Positions 1 through 6,891 of a stretch of 8,277 bases of DNA are shown here, one piece after another. Within the stretch, counting starts at the first letter, position 1. The number at the start of each line of letters is the position of its first letter. Made by a program: the position numbers and the translations under genes. The notes beneath the pieces were generated by a model. That model was not told where the DNA came from. It worked only from the letters and a program-made list of their open reading frames with translations, and made no database searches. Source of the DNA: Defluviitaleaceae bacterium. Its GTDB lineage: Bacteria > Bacillota > Clostridia > Lachnospirales > WRAA01. The stretch covers positions 1 through 8,277 of the forward strand of contig WRAA01000082.1 of NCBI GenBank assembly GCA_009780445.1, written 5' to 3'.

Positions 1-36
1 ACACGTCTAGCATCCGGAGCGTCAGCGTAGGAAAAA

Positions 37-100
37 GCTGACGACGCACGGCGGAAAATTTGCCGAAAATGCGCCGAAATGGGGTTTTCAAACACGCCCT
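37..100 (-). repeat. Interspersed repeat A, copy 1 (inverted relative to copies 2 and 3)
   Basis: Read on the minus strand this 64-nt unit begins AGGGCGTGTTTGAAAACCC and ends in GTCGTCAGC. By eye it differs at one position from the copy at 5562-5625 and at about eight from the copy at 8214-8277. A CTAG tetranucleotide (99-102) sits across its head. A short stem, CGTCAGC (20-26) with GCTGACG (37-43), lies at its tail, and another CTAG occurs at 7-10. It holds no coding signal. Nothing else is recognised in 1-36. It is probably a non-autonomous mobile or MITE-like module, but the family is not one I can name. Confidence 0.85.
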
Positions 101-115
101 AGACCTTTATACTGC

Positions 116-149
116 AAGACCTCTGCATGGCAACGCCGTGAGAGGTCTT
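116..149 (+). terminator. Hairpin just downstream of recQ, possible bidirectional terminator
   Basis: AAGACCTCT (116-124) pairs perfectly with AGAGGTCTT (141-149). Inside it a second stem, 126-131 with 135-140, closes a 3-nt loop; base 125 is unpaired. As plus-strand RNA the inner stem has one U-G wobble and is followed by a short T tract (148-151). As minus-strand RNA, the direction of recQ, the wobble becomes an A-C mismatch and no T tract follows. It may still end or protect the recQ transcript, but on sequence alone it looks better as a terminator for plus-strand transcription. Confidence 0.5.
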
Positions 150-174
150 TTAGTTATGAACTGTAAACGGTTCC

Positions 175-2025
175 CTAGCGCGAATTTAGGTACTCGGATA
201 TGGACTGCAGGAAGCGGCCGCCGTAGGAATCGGCCTTTTTCTGCCCGATGCCGGACACGCCCAGCAGCTCCTCCCTGGTTGTGGGCAGCTTGGCGCACAT
301 ATCCGTCAGGGTGCTGTCGTGCAGAATTACGAAAGCAGGCACGCCTTGTTCATGCGCGATTTTCAGGCGAAGCTCCTTGAGCCTTGCCCGAAGATCCCCA
401 TTGATGCCATCGGAAGCCGCGCCGCGCTGTACGGAGGGTACGGCTTCGGGTACGGTTTCGATTACGGCTTTTTCGGCGCGGGCAATCTTCATGAACACCT
501 TTTCCCCGCCGCGCAGTACGGATACGGCGCGTTCGCCAAGCTGCAGGACGGGGAACTTGTCCGCCGTTTTGCGGAGATAGCCGGAGAGGATCATGTAGTT
601 GATGATCTCTTGCAGGCGTTTGTCGGACTTTTCGCTGATGCCGTAGGTGGAAAGGCGGTGCAGGCCCGGCCGCGTTACCTTCTCGCTCTTGCTACCGCGC
701 AGGACGCTTACCACCATGTTCATGCCGTAGGACTCGTTAAGGCGGAATACGCAGGACAGAATCTTCTGCGCATCGACGGTGATGTCTACGGTTTTGAAGC
801 TCCGGAGGCAATTGGAGCAGTTCCCGCAGGTGTCGGGCGGGGTCTCGCCGAAATAGGACAGGATGTAGCTTCGCAGACAGTCGTTTGTGGCGCAGTAGAG
901 GCTGATCTCGTTGAGCCGCTTGATGTCGCGCTGCTTGACGCGCTGTTGTGCCGCGCTGTCGGCATAGGTGTTGTCGCGCGAATTTTCGATCAGCCACTTG
1001 TTTGTCCGTACGTCCTTGGCGGCGTAGAGCAGGATGCAGTCCGCCGGTTCGCCGTCGCGCCCTGCACGCCCGGCCTCTTGGTAGTAGCCTTCAATGTTCA
1101 TCGGCATGTTGTAGTGTATCACGAAGGACACGTTGGACTTGTCGATGCCCATGCCGAACGCGTTGGTGGCCACCATGACCTGTGCGTGGTCGTAGAGGAA
1201 GTCGTCCTGGTTGTCGTGCCGCTCGGTGTCGGACAAGCCCGCGTGATAGCGCGAGGCGGCGTACCCGGCGTTCTTGAGCTTTGCGCACACTTCGTCAACC
1301 GTATTCCTTGTGGAGCAGTAGACAATGCCCGTCTTTCCGCGCCGTTTGTCCAGAAGTGCCAGCAGGGCGGCAAGCTTGTCCTTGGGCTTTCGCACCTCGA
1401 AGCAGAGGTTTGGCCTGTCGAAGCCGGACACCAGCACCCTGGGGTCGCGCAGACCCAGCAAGTCTGCGATGTCGCTTCGCACGCGGGGCGTGGCCGTGGC
1501 TGTGTATGCGGTGATGACCGGCCTGCGCGGCAGACGCTGCACAAACTCCGGTATACGCGCATAGCTCGGCCTAAAGTCCTGCCCCCATTGCGATATGCAG
1601 TGCGCCTCGTCCACCGTAAGCATCGAAACATCGGCAGACACGGCAAAGTTCAGAAAATCCTGCGCAAACAGGCGTTCCGGCGCGACATACACCAGCTTGT
1701 ACTCTCCGTTTACGGCGTTGTTCAAGACCTTGGCCATCTGCCGCTCGTTAAGGGACGAATTGATGTACGCCGCCGCAATGCCGGACTGCACAAGGGAGCT
1801 GACCTGATCCTGCATCAGCGAAATAAGGGGCGAAACCACAATGGTAACGCCCCCGCTCATAAGCGCGGGGATCTGGAAGCACACCGACTTCCCCGCGCCC
1901 GTGGGCATGATGCCCAGCACGTCGCGCCCAGCCATGGTGTCTGCGATAAGAACTTCCTGCCCGCTCCGAAAGGAATCGTAGCCGAAATATGTCTTTAAGG
2001 CTTGCTCGAAAGAGGTTGCCGCCAT
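175..2025 (-). CDS. recQ: ATP-dependent DNA helicase RecQ
   Basis: This is a 616-residue superfamily 2 DNA helicase that unwinds DNA 3'->5' in recombinational repair and at stalled replication forks. It is full length for bacterial RecQ. Visible parts in order are: motif 0 (FRSGQ, about 19-23); Walker A (PTGAGKS, 41-47); Walker B DEAH (139-142) followed by the RecQ aromatic-rich loop CISQWGQDFRP; motif III (TATAT, 175-179); motif VI (QEAGRAGRDG, 316-325); the zinc module with Cys 383, 400, 403 and 406 (CGNCSNC); a winged-helix RQC region (about 410-515); and a C-terminal HRDC domain (about 535-612) with GVSGIGQKKA. All catalytic residues are present. The ATG at 2025 overlaps the stop of the upstream reductase gene by one base (TGATG). 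A TTG three bases upstream is an alternative. No strong Shine-Dalgarno is seen, so translation probably depends on coupling. Confidence 0.97.
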   Translation of the reverse strand: MAATSFEQALKTYFGYDSFRSGQEVLIADTMAGRDVLGIMPTGAGKSVCFQIPALMSGGVTIVVSPLISLMQDQVSSLVQSGIAAAYINSSLNERQMAKVLNNAVNGEYKLVYVAPERLFAQDFLNFAVSADVSMLTVDEAHCISQWGQDFRPSYARIPEFVQRLPRRPVITAYTATATPRVRSDIADLLGLRDPRVLVSGFDRPNLCFEVRKPKDKLAALLALLDKRRGKTGIVYCSTRNTVDEVCAKLKNAGYAASRYHAGLSDTERHDNQDDFLYDHAQVMVATNAFGMGIDKSNVSFVIHYNMPMNIEGYYQEAGRAGRDGEPADCILLYAAKDVRTNKWLIENSRDNTYADSAAQQRVKQRDIKRLNEISLYCATNDCLRSYILSYFGETPPDTCGNCSNCLRSFKTVDITVDAQKILSCVFRLNESYGMNMVVSVLRGSKSEKVTRPGLHRLSTYGISEKSDKRLQEIINYMILSGYLRKTADKFPVLQLGERAVSVLRGGEKVFMKIARAEKAVIETVPEAVPSVQRGAASDGINGDLRARLKELRLKIAHEQGVPAFVILHDSTLTDMCAKLPTTREELLGVSGIGQKKADSYGGRFLQSISEYLNSR

Positions 2026-3002
2026 CAAGCGTACTTAAACGGTTCCACGATAGCGTCCAGCCGTGCCATGTCGGCCTCGCTGATATCCCATTCGCAGGAT
2101 CCGGCATTGGTGCCGACCTGCGCGGGGCTGCTCGCGCCGGAGATTATGGACGTTACGCCGGACTTCTGGCGAAGCCAGTTGAGGGCGAGCTGTTCCATCG
2201 GCCTGCCCAGCTCGTTGGCGATCTTGTGGATCTCGTTGGCGGCGGCGAGGTAACGCCGGAACTCCGGGCCGACAAGCTTTGGGTTGCTGCTGCGGACATC
2301 CTTGCGGCTGAAATCTATGCCGTCGGTGAACTTGCCCGCGAGAAGCCCCTGGAACAGCGGGCTGTATGGCAGGAAGGCCTGCCCCCACTTCTCCGCATTC
2401 GGCAGAACTTCATCCTCTGTGCGGTAAACCAGCGGGATCTCGTGGTAGCTCGTAGGGTTGCGCTCCAGCATGTTGTACAGGGACTGCTGGCACTCCACGC
2501 CGACCATTCCCATCAGGGCTTCGACATCGGCCTGGCTAAAGTTCGAGAGACCCACATAGCGGATCTTACCGCTCTTGCGAAGCTGTGAGAGGGCTTCGGC
2601 GGTTTCGCTGAGCGGGGTGGAAGGATCCGGCCAGTGCATCTGGTAGATGTCAACATAGTCGGTTCCGAGCCGTGTCAGCGTATCTTCTATTTCGGAGAGT
2701 ATGCTGTCCTTGCTTAGGTCGAACCGGGTATTCTTTGAATCGTCCCACTTTATGCCGGCCTTTGTGGCGATTATGGCCTTGTCGCGGCGGCCTTGCAGGG
2801 CCTTGCCGAGAATGGTTTCGCTTACGCCGTAGCCGTAGACCGGCGCGACGTCAAAGAGGTTGATTCCGGCGTCGAGAGCCGCGTGAACCATGCTGACCGA
2901 ATTTTTCTCGCAGGAGGAATCCCACCCTCCGCCGAAGTTCCAGCACCCGATGCCGATTGCGCTGATGGGTTCCTTGATGCTTGACACCTGTTTGTAGATC
3001 AT
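2025..3002 (-). CDS. Aldo/keto reductase
   Basis: This is a 325-residue NAD(P)H-dependent oxidoreductase with the (beta/alpha)8 fold, expected in the cytoplasm, interconverting a carbonyl and an alcohol. The catalytic tetrad is complete: Asp51 and Tyr56 in FDVAPVYGYG, Lys81 in ATKAG, His123 in QMHWPD. The typical strands YVGLSNF and FLPYSPLFQGLLAGKF are present, and the C-terminal ISGASSPAQV region is the usual cofactor phosphate/adenine contact. The ATG at 3002 is chosen because GGAGG (3012-3016) lies 9 nt upstream and because residues upstream of it do not look like an AKR. The start overlaps the permease stop by 4 nt (ATGA), and its own stop overlaps recQ. The position inside a sugar-importer operon suggests it acts on the imported sugar or polyol, as the IolS/AKR11-type enzymes do. 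The exact substrate and the preferred cofactor are unknown. Confidence 0.93.
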   Translation of the reverse strand: MIYKQVSSIKEPISAIGIGCWNFGGGWDSSCEKNSVSMVHAALDAGINLFDVAPVYGYGVSETILGKALQGRRDKAIIATKAGIKWDDSKNTRFDLSKDSILSEIEDTLTRLGTDYVDIYQMHWPDPSTPLSETAEALSQLRKSGKIRYVGLSNFSQADVEALMGMVGVECQQSLYNMLERNPTSYHEIPLVYRTEDEVLPNAEKWGQAFLPYSPLFQGLLAGKFTDGIDFSRKDVRSSNPKLVGPEFRRYLAAANEIHKIANELGRPMEQLALNWLRQKSGVTSIISGASSPAQVGTNAGSCEWDISEADMARLDAIVEPFKYA

Positions 3003-3973
3003 CTGGTTTGACCTCCGCGTCTTTTGCGCACTTGATCCAGCAGCACCGCCACTACGATAAGTGAGCCGATTATAATTTCCATGATGAATGAGTTGAGACC
3101 GATGAGAGTGCCGCCCTGGCGCAGTGTGGACATCATCAGCGCGCCGAGAAACGCGCCGAGGATCGAACCTTCGCCGCCGCTGAGGCTCGCGCCGCCAACC
3201 ACCGCCGCGGCGATGGCATCCAGCTCGAACCCGCTGCCGGCCGTGGGCGTCGCGCTGGACAGCCGCGCCGTAAGCAGCACGCCAGCAATGGCGCACATCA
3301 CCGCAGAGTACATGTATACGCCGTAGAGCGTATGGCGCACGTTTATGCCCGAGAGGCGGGCGGCCTCCTTGTTCGAGCCATAGGCGAAGATGCTCCGGCC
3401 AAACACCGTCGTGCGGATCACAAGGAAGGCCACAACGGTGAGGGCGATCCAGACCACCGCCAGTATCGGTATGCCGAAGAGGCTGGCCTGCGCGATCACA
3501 AGGAATTCACGCGGCAGGCCGGAGATCATCTGCGCGCCGGTTATCAGCATGATCACGGCGCGCAGCACCGCCATGGTGCCAAGGGTGGCGATAAACGGCG
3601 GAACCTTGCCGTCGTAAATAAGCACGCCGTTCACCAAGCCCACCAGCGCGCTAAGCGACACGGCCGCGAGTATCGCCAGGGGTATCGGCACACCGGCCAC
3701 AAGCGCGGTGGCGGTGATAACCCCGGAGAAGCCCACCACAGAGCCGACGGAAAGGTCTATGCCGGACGATATTATAACAAACACCATGCCGATCGTCACC
3801 ACGCCGACAATTGCGGTTTGGCGCAGCAGGTTCATGAGGTTGAAGGTGGTGAGGAATACGGGAGACAGCGTGCCGAACACCACAAACAGAACAAGCAGCA
3901 CCGCCGCCAGGAAGATCTCCGTCTTGCCGCTTCCCGACCACAGCTTTAAACGTTTCCCAGCAATAACATTCAT
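2999..3973 (-). CDS. Carbohydrate ABC transporter permease, RbsC/MglC family
   Basis: This 324-residue integral membrane protein (BPD_transp_2 type) would form the channel of the importer, probably as a homodimer. After a short basic N-terminus there are about eight to ten hydrophobic segments, the first at about 20-41. The hallmark loop GIDLSVGS is at 71-78, and NKEAARLSGINV, the cytoplasmic coupling region of this family, lies in the second half. A glycine-rich stretch (AAAVVGGASLSGGEGSILGA) and a basic tail (VRKRRGGQTR) follow. Length is normal for RbsC, AraH and MglC proteins. The ATG at 3973 has AAAGGA about 10 nt upstream. It starts 32 nt after the ATPase gene and overlaps the reductase gene by 4 nt, so the three are cotranscribed. 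Only one permease gene is present, as is usual for CUT2 systems. The ligand (pentose, hexose or polyol) cannot be told. Confidence 0.95.
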   Translation of the reverse strand: MNVIAGKRLKLWSGSGKTEIFLAAVLLVLFVVFGTLSPVFLTTFNLMNLLRQTAIVGVVTIGMVFVIISSGIDLSVGSVVGFSGVITATALVAGVPIPLAILAAVSLSALVGLVNGVLIYDGKVPPFIATLGTMAVLRAVIMLITGAQMISGLPREFLVIAQASLFGIPILAVVWIALTVVAFLVIRTTVFGRSIFAYGSNKEAARLSGINVRHTLYGVYMYSAVMCAIAGVLLTARLSSATPTAGSGFELDAIAAAVVGGASLSGGEGSILGAFLGALMMSTLRQGGTLIGLNSFIMEIIIGSLIVVAVLLDQVRKRRGGQTR

Positions 3974-4005
3974 AGCGAACGATTCCTTTCATGGCAAGAG
4001 GTCTA

Positions 4006-5493
4006 TCACTTAATGCCGGAAGCCAGGCGCAGGATGCGCTCTTCGTCGAACTCATCCTTCTTGAGTATGGCCATCTGCCTGCCCTCGTACATGATGAGGA
4101 GCCTGTCAGACAGCCCCATAACCTCGGGCAGGTACGACGATATTACAACAAGGGTCTTGCCCTGCTTAACAAGGTTCTCAAAGACCTTGTAAATTTCGAA
4201 CTTCGCGCCGACATCCACGCCCACTGTGGGTTCGTCAAAGACGAAGAGGTCGCTGCCGGCGGCCAGCCACTTGCCGATAACAACCTTCTGCTGGTTGCCG
4301 CCGGAAAGGTTCTTCACAAGCTGGAACACGCTGGGGGTCTTGGTTTGCAGAGCGTCCACATATGTCTGCGCCGTGCCGATGCTCTTGCGGGTGTCCAGCA
4401 CCCCAAGGGAGGAGATCAGCTCCATCGACGCCATGTTGGTATTGTCAGTTATCGGCAGGCCAAGAGCCAGCCCCTGCCCCTTGCGGTCCTCCGGGATAAG
4501 AGCCATGCCCGCCTTTATAGCGCGGCGCGGGTTTCTGTAGTTGGCCACCTCGCCGTTGTGCAGCACCCTGCCGGAATCGGGCTTGCGCGCGCCGAATATG
4601 CTGTGTACGATCTCGCTGCGCCCGCTGCCCACAAGGCCGAACATGCCGAATATCTCGCCGCGGCGAACCTGGAAGTTCACCTTGTGAAACTCGCCCGCCC
4701 GCGACAGGTTTTCAACAGACAGCACGATCTCGCCGGGTTCGCAGTGGTCTATGCCGTACATGTCATGCACGCTGCGCCCGACCATCATTGAGATCAGCCT
4801 GTCCTCATCTACGTCAGTTATGTCCACGGTGGCCACCTTCTCGCCGTCTTTTAATACCGTGGCTCTGTCGCAGATGCGGAAGATCTCCTCCATGCGGTGT
4901 GATATGTACAGCACGCCCACGCCGTCGGCCTTCAGCTTGGCGATGATCCGGAACAGCTGTTCGGTCTCTTCGGTGGTGAGCAGAGCCGTGGGTTCGTCGA
5001 AGATTACTAATTTGGGCGTTTTGCGCAGTATCTTGCCAATGGCCACCATTTCCTGCTGGGCTACGCTTAATGTGCTGATGATCGCCCGCGGGTCAACCTT
5101 TACGCCGATAGACTCCATTATGCGGGTGGTTTCGCTGTTCATCTCGGCGCGGTTGATGATGCCGGGCAGCCTCCGCGGCATGGAGCCCATGAACAGGTTC
5201 TCCGCGACAGACAGGTGCTGCGCAAGGTTTACGTCCTGGTACACCGCGCCCAGGCCTAGGCTTTGCGCGTGCAGGGGATCCCTGATGTCGCAGGGTTTGC
5301 CGTAGAGTCGTATCTCGCCTTCGCTCCTGTGGTGTACGCCCATGAGAATCTTGATAATCGTGGACTTGCCCGCGCCGTTTTCGCCCACAAGGGCATGGAT
5401 TTCGCCTTCGCGCAGATCCAGATCAATATTGTGTAGGGCGCGTACTCCGGGGAAGTGCTTCGTGATCCCCTTCATCTCTAAAATTGTCTGCAC
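4006..5493 (-). CDS. Sugar ABC transporter ATP-binding protein, duplicated ABC domains (RbsA/MglA family)
   Basis: This 495-residue cytoplasmic ATPase carries two ABC cassettes in one chain and would power uptake through the adjacent permease. Domain 1 has Walker A GENGAGKST (37-45), signature LSVAQQEMV (142-150) and Walker B LVIFDEPT (162-169), then the switch region YISHRM. Domain 2 has the degenerate P-loop GLVGSGRSE typical of this family, the motif IPEDRKGQG, signature LSGGNQQKV, Walker B LFVFDEPTVGVDVG, and ISSYLPE in place of the switch histidine, again typical. A longer reading frame begins with TTG at 5526 but has no ribosome binding site. The GTG at 5493 has AAAAGGG 8 nt upstream, and the protein then begins at QTILEMKGITKHFPGV, matching where relatives start. 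The binding-protein gene lies upstream but is separated by the repeat island. Confidence 0.95.
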   Translation of the reverse strand: MQTILEMKGITKHFPGVRALHNIDLDLREGEIHALVGENGAGKSTIIKILMGVHHRSEGEIRLYGKPCDIRDPLHAQSLGLGAVYQDVNLAQHLSVAENLFMGSMPRRLPGIINRAEMNSETTRIMESIGVKVDPRAIISTLSVAQQEMVAIGKILRKTPKLVIFDEPTALLTTEETEQLFRIIAKLKADGVGVLYISHRMEEIFRICDRATVLKDGEKVATVDITDVDEDRLISMMVGRSVHDMYGIDHCEPGEIVLSVENLSRAGEFHKVNFQVRRGEIFGMFGLVGSGRSEIVHSIFGARKPDSGRVLHNGEVANYRNPRRAIKAGMALIPEDRKGQGLALGLPITDNTNMASMELISSLGVLDTRKSIGTAQTYVDALQTKTPSVFQLVKNLSGGNQQKVVIGKWLAAGSDLFVFDEPTVGVDVGAKFEIYKVFENLVKQGKTLVVISSYLPEVMGLSDRLLIMYEGRQMAILKKDEFDEERILRLASGIK

Positions 5494-5501
5494 GGCGGAC
5501 A

Positions 5502-5508
5502 CCCTTTT
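5502..5508 (-). promoter_or_regulatory. Ribosome binding site that fixes the GTG start of the ABC ATPase
   Basis: AAAAGGG on the minus strand lies 8 nt before the GTG at 5493-5491. The upstream TTG at 5526 has nothing comparable. This supports the shorter, GTG-initiated protein. Confidence 0.65.
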
Positions 5509-5561
5509 CTTAGAACCTGTATTCAATAATTCGAAGAGCCGCTAGAGTTCACGCGAACCCC

Positions 5562-5625
5562 AGGGCGTGTTTGAAAACCCCATTTCGGCGTATTTTCGGC
5601 AAATTTTCCGCCGTGCGTCGTCAGC
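5562..5625 (+). repeat. Interspersed repeat A, copy 2
   Basis: This 64-nt unit matches the minus-strand copy at 37-100 at 63 of 64 positions by eye (difference at 5591). A CTAG follows at 5631-5634, giving a unit length of about 71 bp between CTAG-like borders. With copy 1 it forms an inverted pair around the ATPase-permease-reductase-recQ block. No coding content. Confidence 0.88.
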
Positions 5626-5633
5626 TCCTTCTA

Positions 5634-5652
5634 GCGAACCACAAGGGTTCGC
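5634..5652. repeat. Small perfect hairpin inside the repeat island
   Basis: GCGAACC (5634-5640) and GGTTCGC (5646-5652) form a 7-bp stem with a 5-nt loop, at the junction between the A and B units. No T tract follows on either strand, so it is not a convincing intrinsic terminator. It could affect mRNA stability between the binding-protein and ATPase cistrons. Confidence 0.5.
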
Positions 5653-5666
5653 GTCGGCGTCGCTTC

Positions 5667-5726
5667 CTAGCCCGGCAAAAAATTGTGCTCGAAAATTCAC
5701 CGAAAGCGGGTTTTCAAACACGCCCT
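5667..5726 (-). repeat. Interspersed repeat B, copy 1 (inverted relative to copy 2)
   Basis: Read on the minus strand this 60-nt unit starts AGGGCGTGTTTGAAAACCC like repeat A, then diverges and ends GCCGGGCTAG. By eye it matches 8156-8215 at 58 of 60 positions. Its borders are CTAG (5667-5670) and CTAA (5725-5728). With copy 2 it forms an inverted pair enclosing the binding-protein and repressor genes. Confidence 0.88.
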
Positions 5727-5757
5727 AACGGCGGAGGTGGTGCTGATGCTGGATCGT

Positions 5758-6819
5758 TTAGTTTGGAAGGTGGTAGGAGAGAAGCTCCTGTATGTCGGCG
5801 TTGTTGATGTTGTCGAGGGTTACGAGGTTGGTGTCGACGACTACTTCAAAGGGAACCGTTTCGCCGCGGATGGTGCGCACCGCGAAGTCTACGCCGTTGT
5901 AGCCCATGCCGAAGGGATCCTGCACCACGATACCGTTAAGGAAGCCGGCGTGGATGGCGTTAACTTGCTCGACATTTGCGTCGAAGGCGAATGTGATGAT
6001 GTCGGAGCGATCCAGCTCTTCGATAGCAAGGGCTATGCCGACGCCCATGTGGTTGTTGTCGCCGAAGATGCCGATGAGGTCGTCGTTGGCGGAGATTGTG
6101 CTTACGGCGATGTCCAGCGCAACCTGGATGTCGTTGTTCGCGAACTGCGTCTCCAAGACGTTGATGTCTGGAACAAGCTCGCGCATACGGTTGATGAAGC
6201 CGTTTGTGCGTGCCGTGTTAACGGCCGTGCCGGCTACGGAGCTGATAACGATTACGCTTTGGCCGGATGGGTCGATGCCTTCATCCGCCCATGTGGCTAC
6301 CATGTAGTCCGCCACGAGGCCCGACGCAAGGTAGTGGTTTGTGGCAAGGAAGCTCGTGAATACGTCGGTCTCGAGCCTGTTGTCAAGCGTGACAACGGGG
6401 ATGCCCATGCCCATGGCTTGTTCCACAGCCGGCACGGTGGCCACGCTGCTTGTGGAAGCGATTACGATGGCGTCGGGCTGTGTGGCGATTGTGTTTTCGA
6501 GTATGGCAACTTGCTGGTCGATATCAATTTCGCTGGGAGGGCCAAGGATGGTCACGTTTACGAGATCCGGGTTCTGATCCGCGAAGCGCAGCGCGCCGCT
6601 TGCCAGGATCTGCCAGTAGTCGGAGTCGGTGGCCTTGATGATAACCGGAATGTCGAAGGGGCCTTCGGCCGCGCCGGGTTCGGGCTGCGGGGTTGGGTCG
6701 GCAGGCGCGTCAGCCACCGTCGGGGCAGGGGGAGCGGGAGCCGGGGCGGGAGCGGGCGTACAAGCCGCCAGCACCAACGACGCGGCAAGCATCAGAGCAA
6801 AGATTTTCACATGTTTCAT
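5758..6819 (-). CDS. Sugar ABC transporter substrate-binding lipoprotein (RbsB-like, periplasmic-binding type 4)
   Basis: This 353-residue extracellular lipoprotein would capture the sugar and deliver it to the downstream permease. It has a type II signal peptide (MKHVKIF, hydrophobic core, lipobox LAAC with Cys20), so it should be membrane-anchored. A flexible Ala/Pro/Glu-rich linker covers about 21-50. The mature domain begins near DIPVIIKATDSDYW and shows the RbsB-type pattern: an IVIAS strand with a following Ser/Thr loop, IPVVTLDNRLETD, NTARTNGFI, IFGDNNHMGVGIAL, FAFDANVEQVNAI and IVVQDPFGMGYNGV. Asp, Arg, Asp and Gln candidates for sugar hydrogen bonding are in place, though the position usually DR reads DN and NDxM reads NNHM. 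The ATG at 6819 is chosen over the frame's beginning at 6870 because AAAGGAGG (6827-6834) lies 7 nt upstream and the signal peptide starts here. The ligand is unknown. Confidence 0.95.
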   Translation of the reverse strand: MKHVKIFALMLAASLVLAACTPAPAPAPAPPAPTVADAPADPTPQPEPGAAEGPFDIPVIIKATDSDYWQILASGALRFADQNPDLVNVTILGPPSEIDIDQQVAILENTIATQPDAIVIASTSSVATVPAVEQAMGMGIPVVTLDNRLETDVFTSFLATNHYLASGLVADYMVATWADEGIDPSGQSVIVISSVAGTAVNTARTNGFINRMRELVPDINVLETQFANNDIQVALDIAVSTISANDDLIGIFGDNNHMGVGIALAIEELDRSDIITFAFDANVEQVNAIHAGFLNGIVVQDPFGMGYNGVDFAVRTIRGETVPFEVVVDTNLVTLDNINNADIQELLSYHLPN

Positions 6820-6826
6820 GCGTGTT

Positions 6827-6834
6827 CCTCCTTT
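6827..6834 (-). promoter_or_regulatory. Strong ribosome binding site of the substrate-binding protein
   Basis: AAAGGAGG on the minus strand, 7 nt before the ATG at 6819, is near-perfect. It fits the high expression expected of a binding protein relative to its regulator, which has a weak site. Confidence 0.85.
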
Positions 6835-6842
6835 AAAGTTAG

Positions 6843-6882
6843 GTACATTAATAGCATATTGTATGTACACCCGTTACGGGGT
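6843..6882 (-). promoter_or_regulatory. Candidate internal operator/promoter ahead of the binding-protein gene
   Basis: The 72-bp gap between repressor stop and binding-protein start holds two dyads: CCCGTTACGGG (6870-6880, 5-bp arms around one base) and GTACAT/ATGTAC (6843-6848 and 6863-6868). The first shares CCGTTAC with the palindrome at 7934-7949 in front of the repressor gene. TACAAT on the minus strand lies within the second dyad and could be a -10, but no good -35 is placed 16-18 bp upstream. A second repressor-controlled promoter is possible but not shown. Confidence 0.3.
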
Positions 6883-6891
6883 AGACATCAT

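Larger units (their letters stand above)
5562..5726. mobile_element. 165-bp MITE-like composite of repeats A and B splitting the transporter operon
   Basis: Both ends carry the same 19-bp sequence in inverted orientation, AGGGCGTGTTTGAAAACCC (5562-5580) and its complement (5708-5726). The interior is non-coding: an A unit, a small hairpin, then an inverted B unit. The right border is CTAA (5725-5728) and the left border CCAG (5560-5563), so there is no clean target duplication. A 10-bp inverted pair, ACGCGAACCC (5551-5560) and GGGTTCGCGT (5645-5654), also brackets the A unit. Long terminal inverted repeats without a gene suit a MITE whose transposase is elsewhere, or two independent insertions side by side. 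It lies between the binding-protein stop and the ATPase start with no clear terminator, so read-through seems possible. Confidence 0.4.

Noticed and set aside
60..380. 106-codon plus-strand frame across the left repeat
   Set aside because: It runs through a repeat, a hairpin and the antisense of recQ, with no ribosome binding site or recognisable product.
319..1998. 559-codon open frame on the plus strand
   Set aside because: It is antisense to recQ, whose motifs are complete, and its product shows no domain.
3003..3296. 98-residue N-terminal extension of the reductase
   Set aside because: It is Arg-rich, out of frame within the permease gene, and not reductase-like. The ATG at 3002 has a good GGAGG site.
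5562..5726. Intrinsic terminator after the binding-protein gene
   Set aside because: Hairpins exist but none is followed by a T tract on the minus strand.
6820..6870. 17-residue extension of the binding protein
   Set aside because: It would place residues before a classic signal peptide and translate the Shine-Dalgarno sequence.
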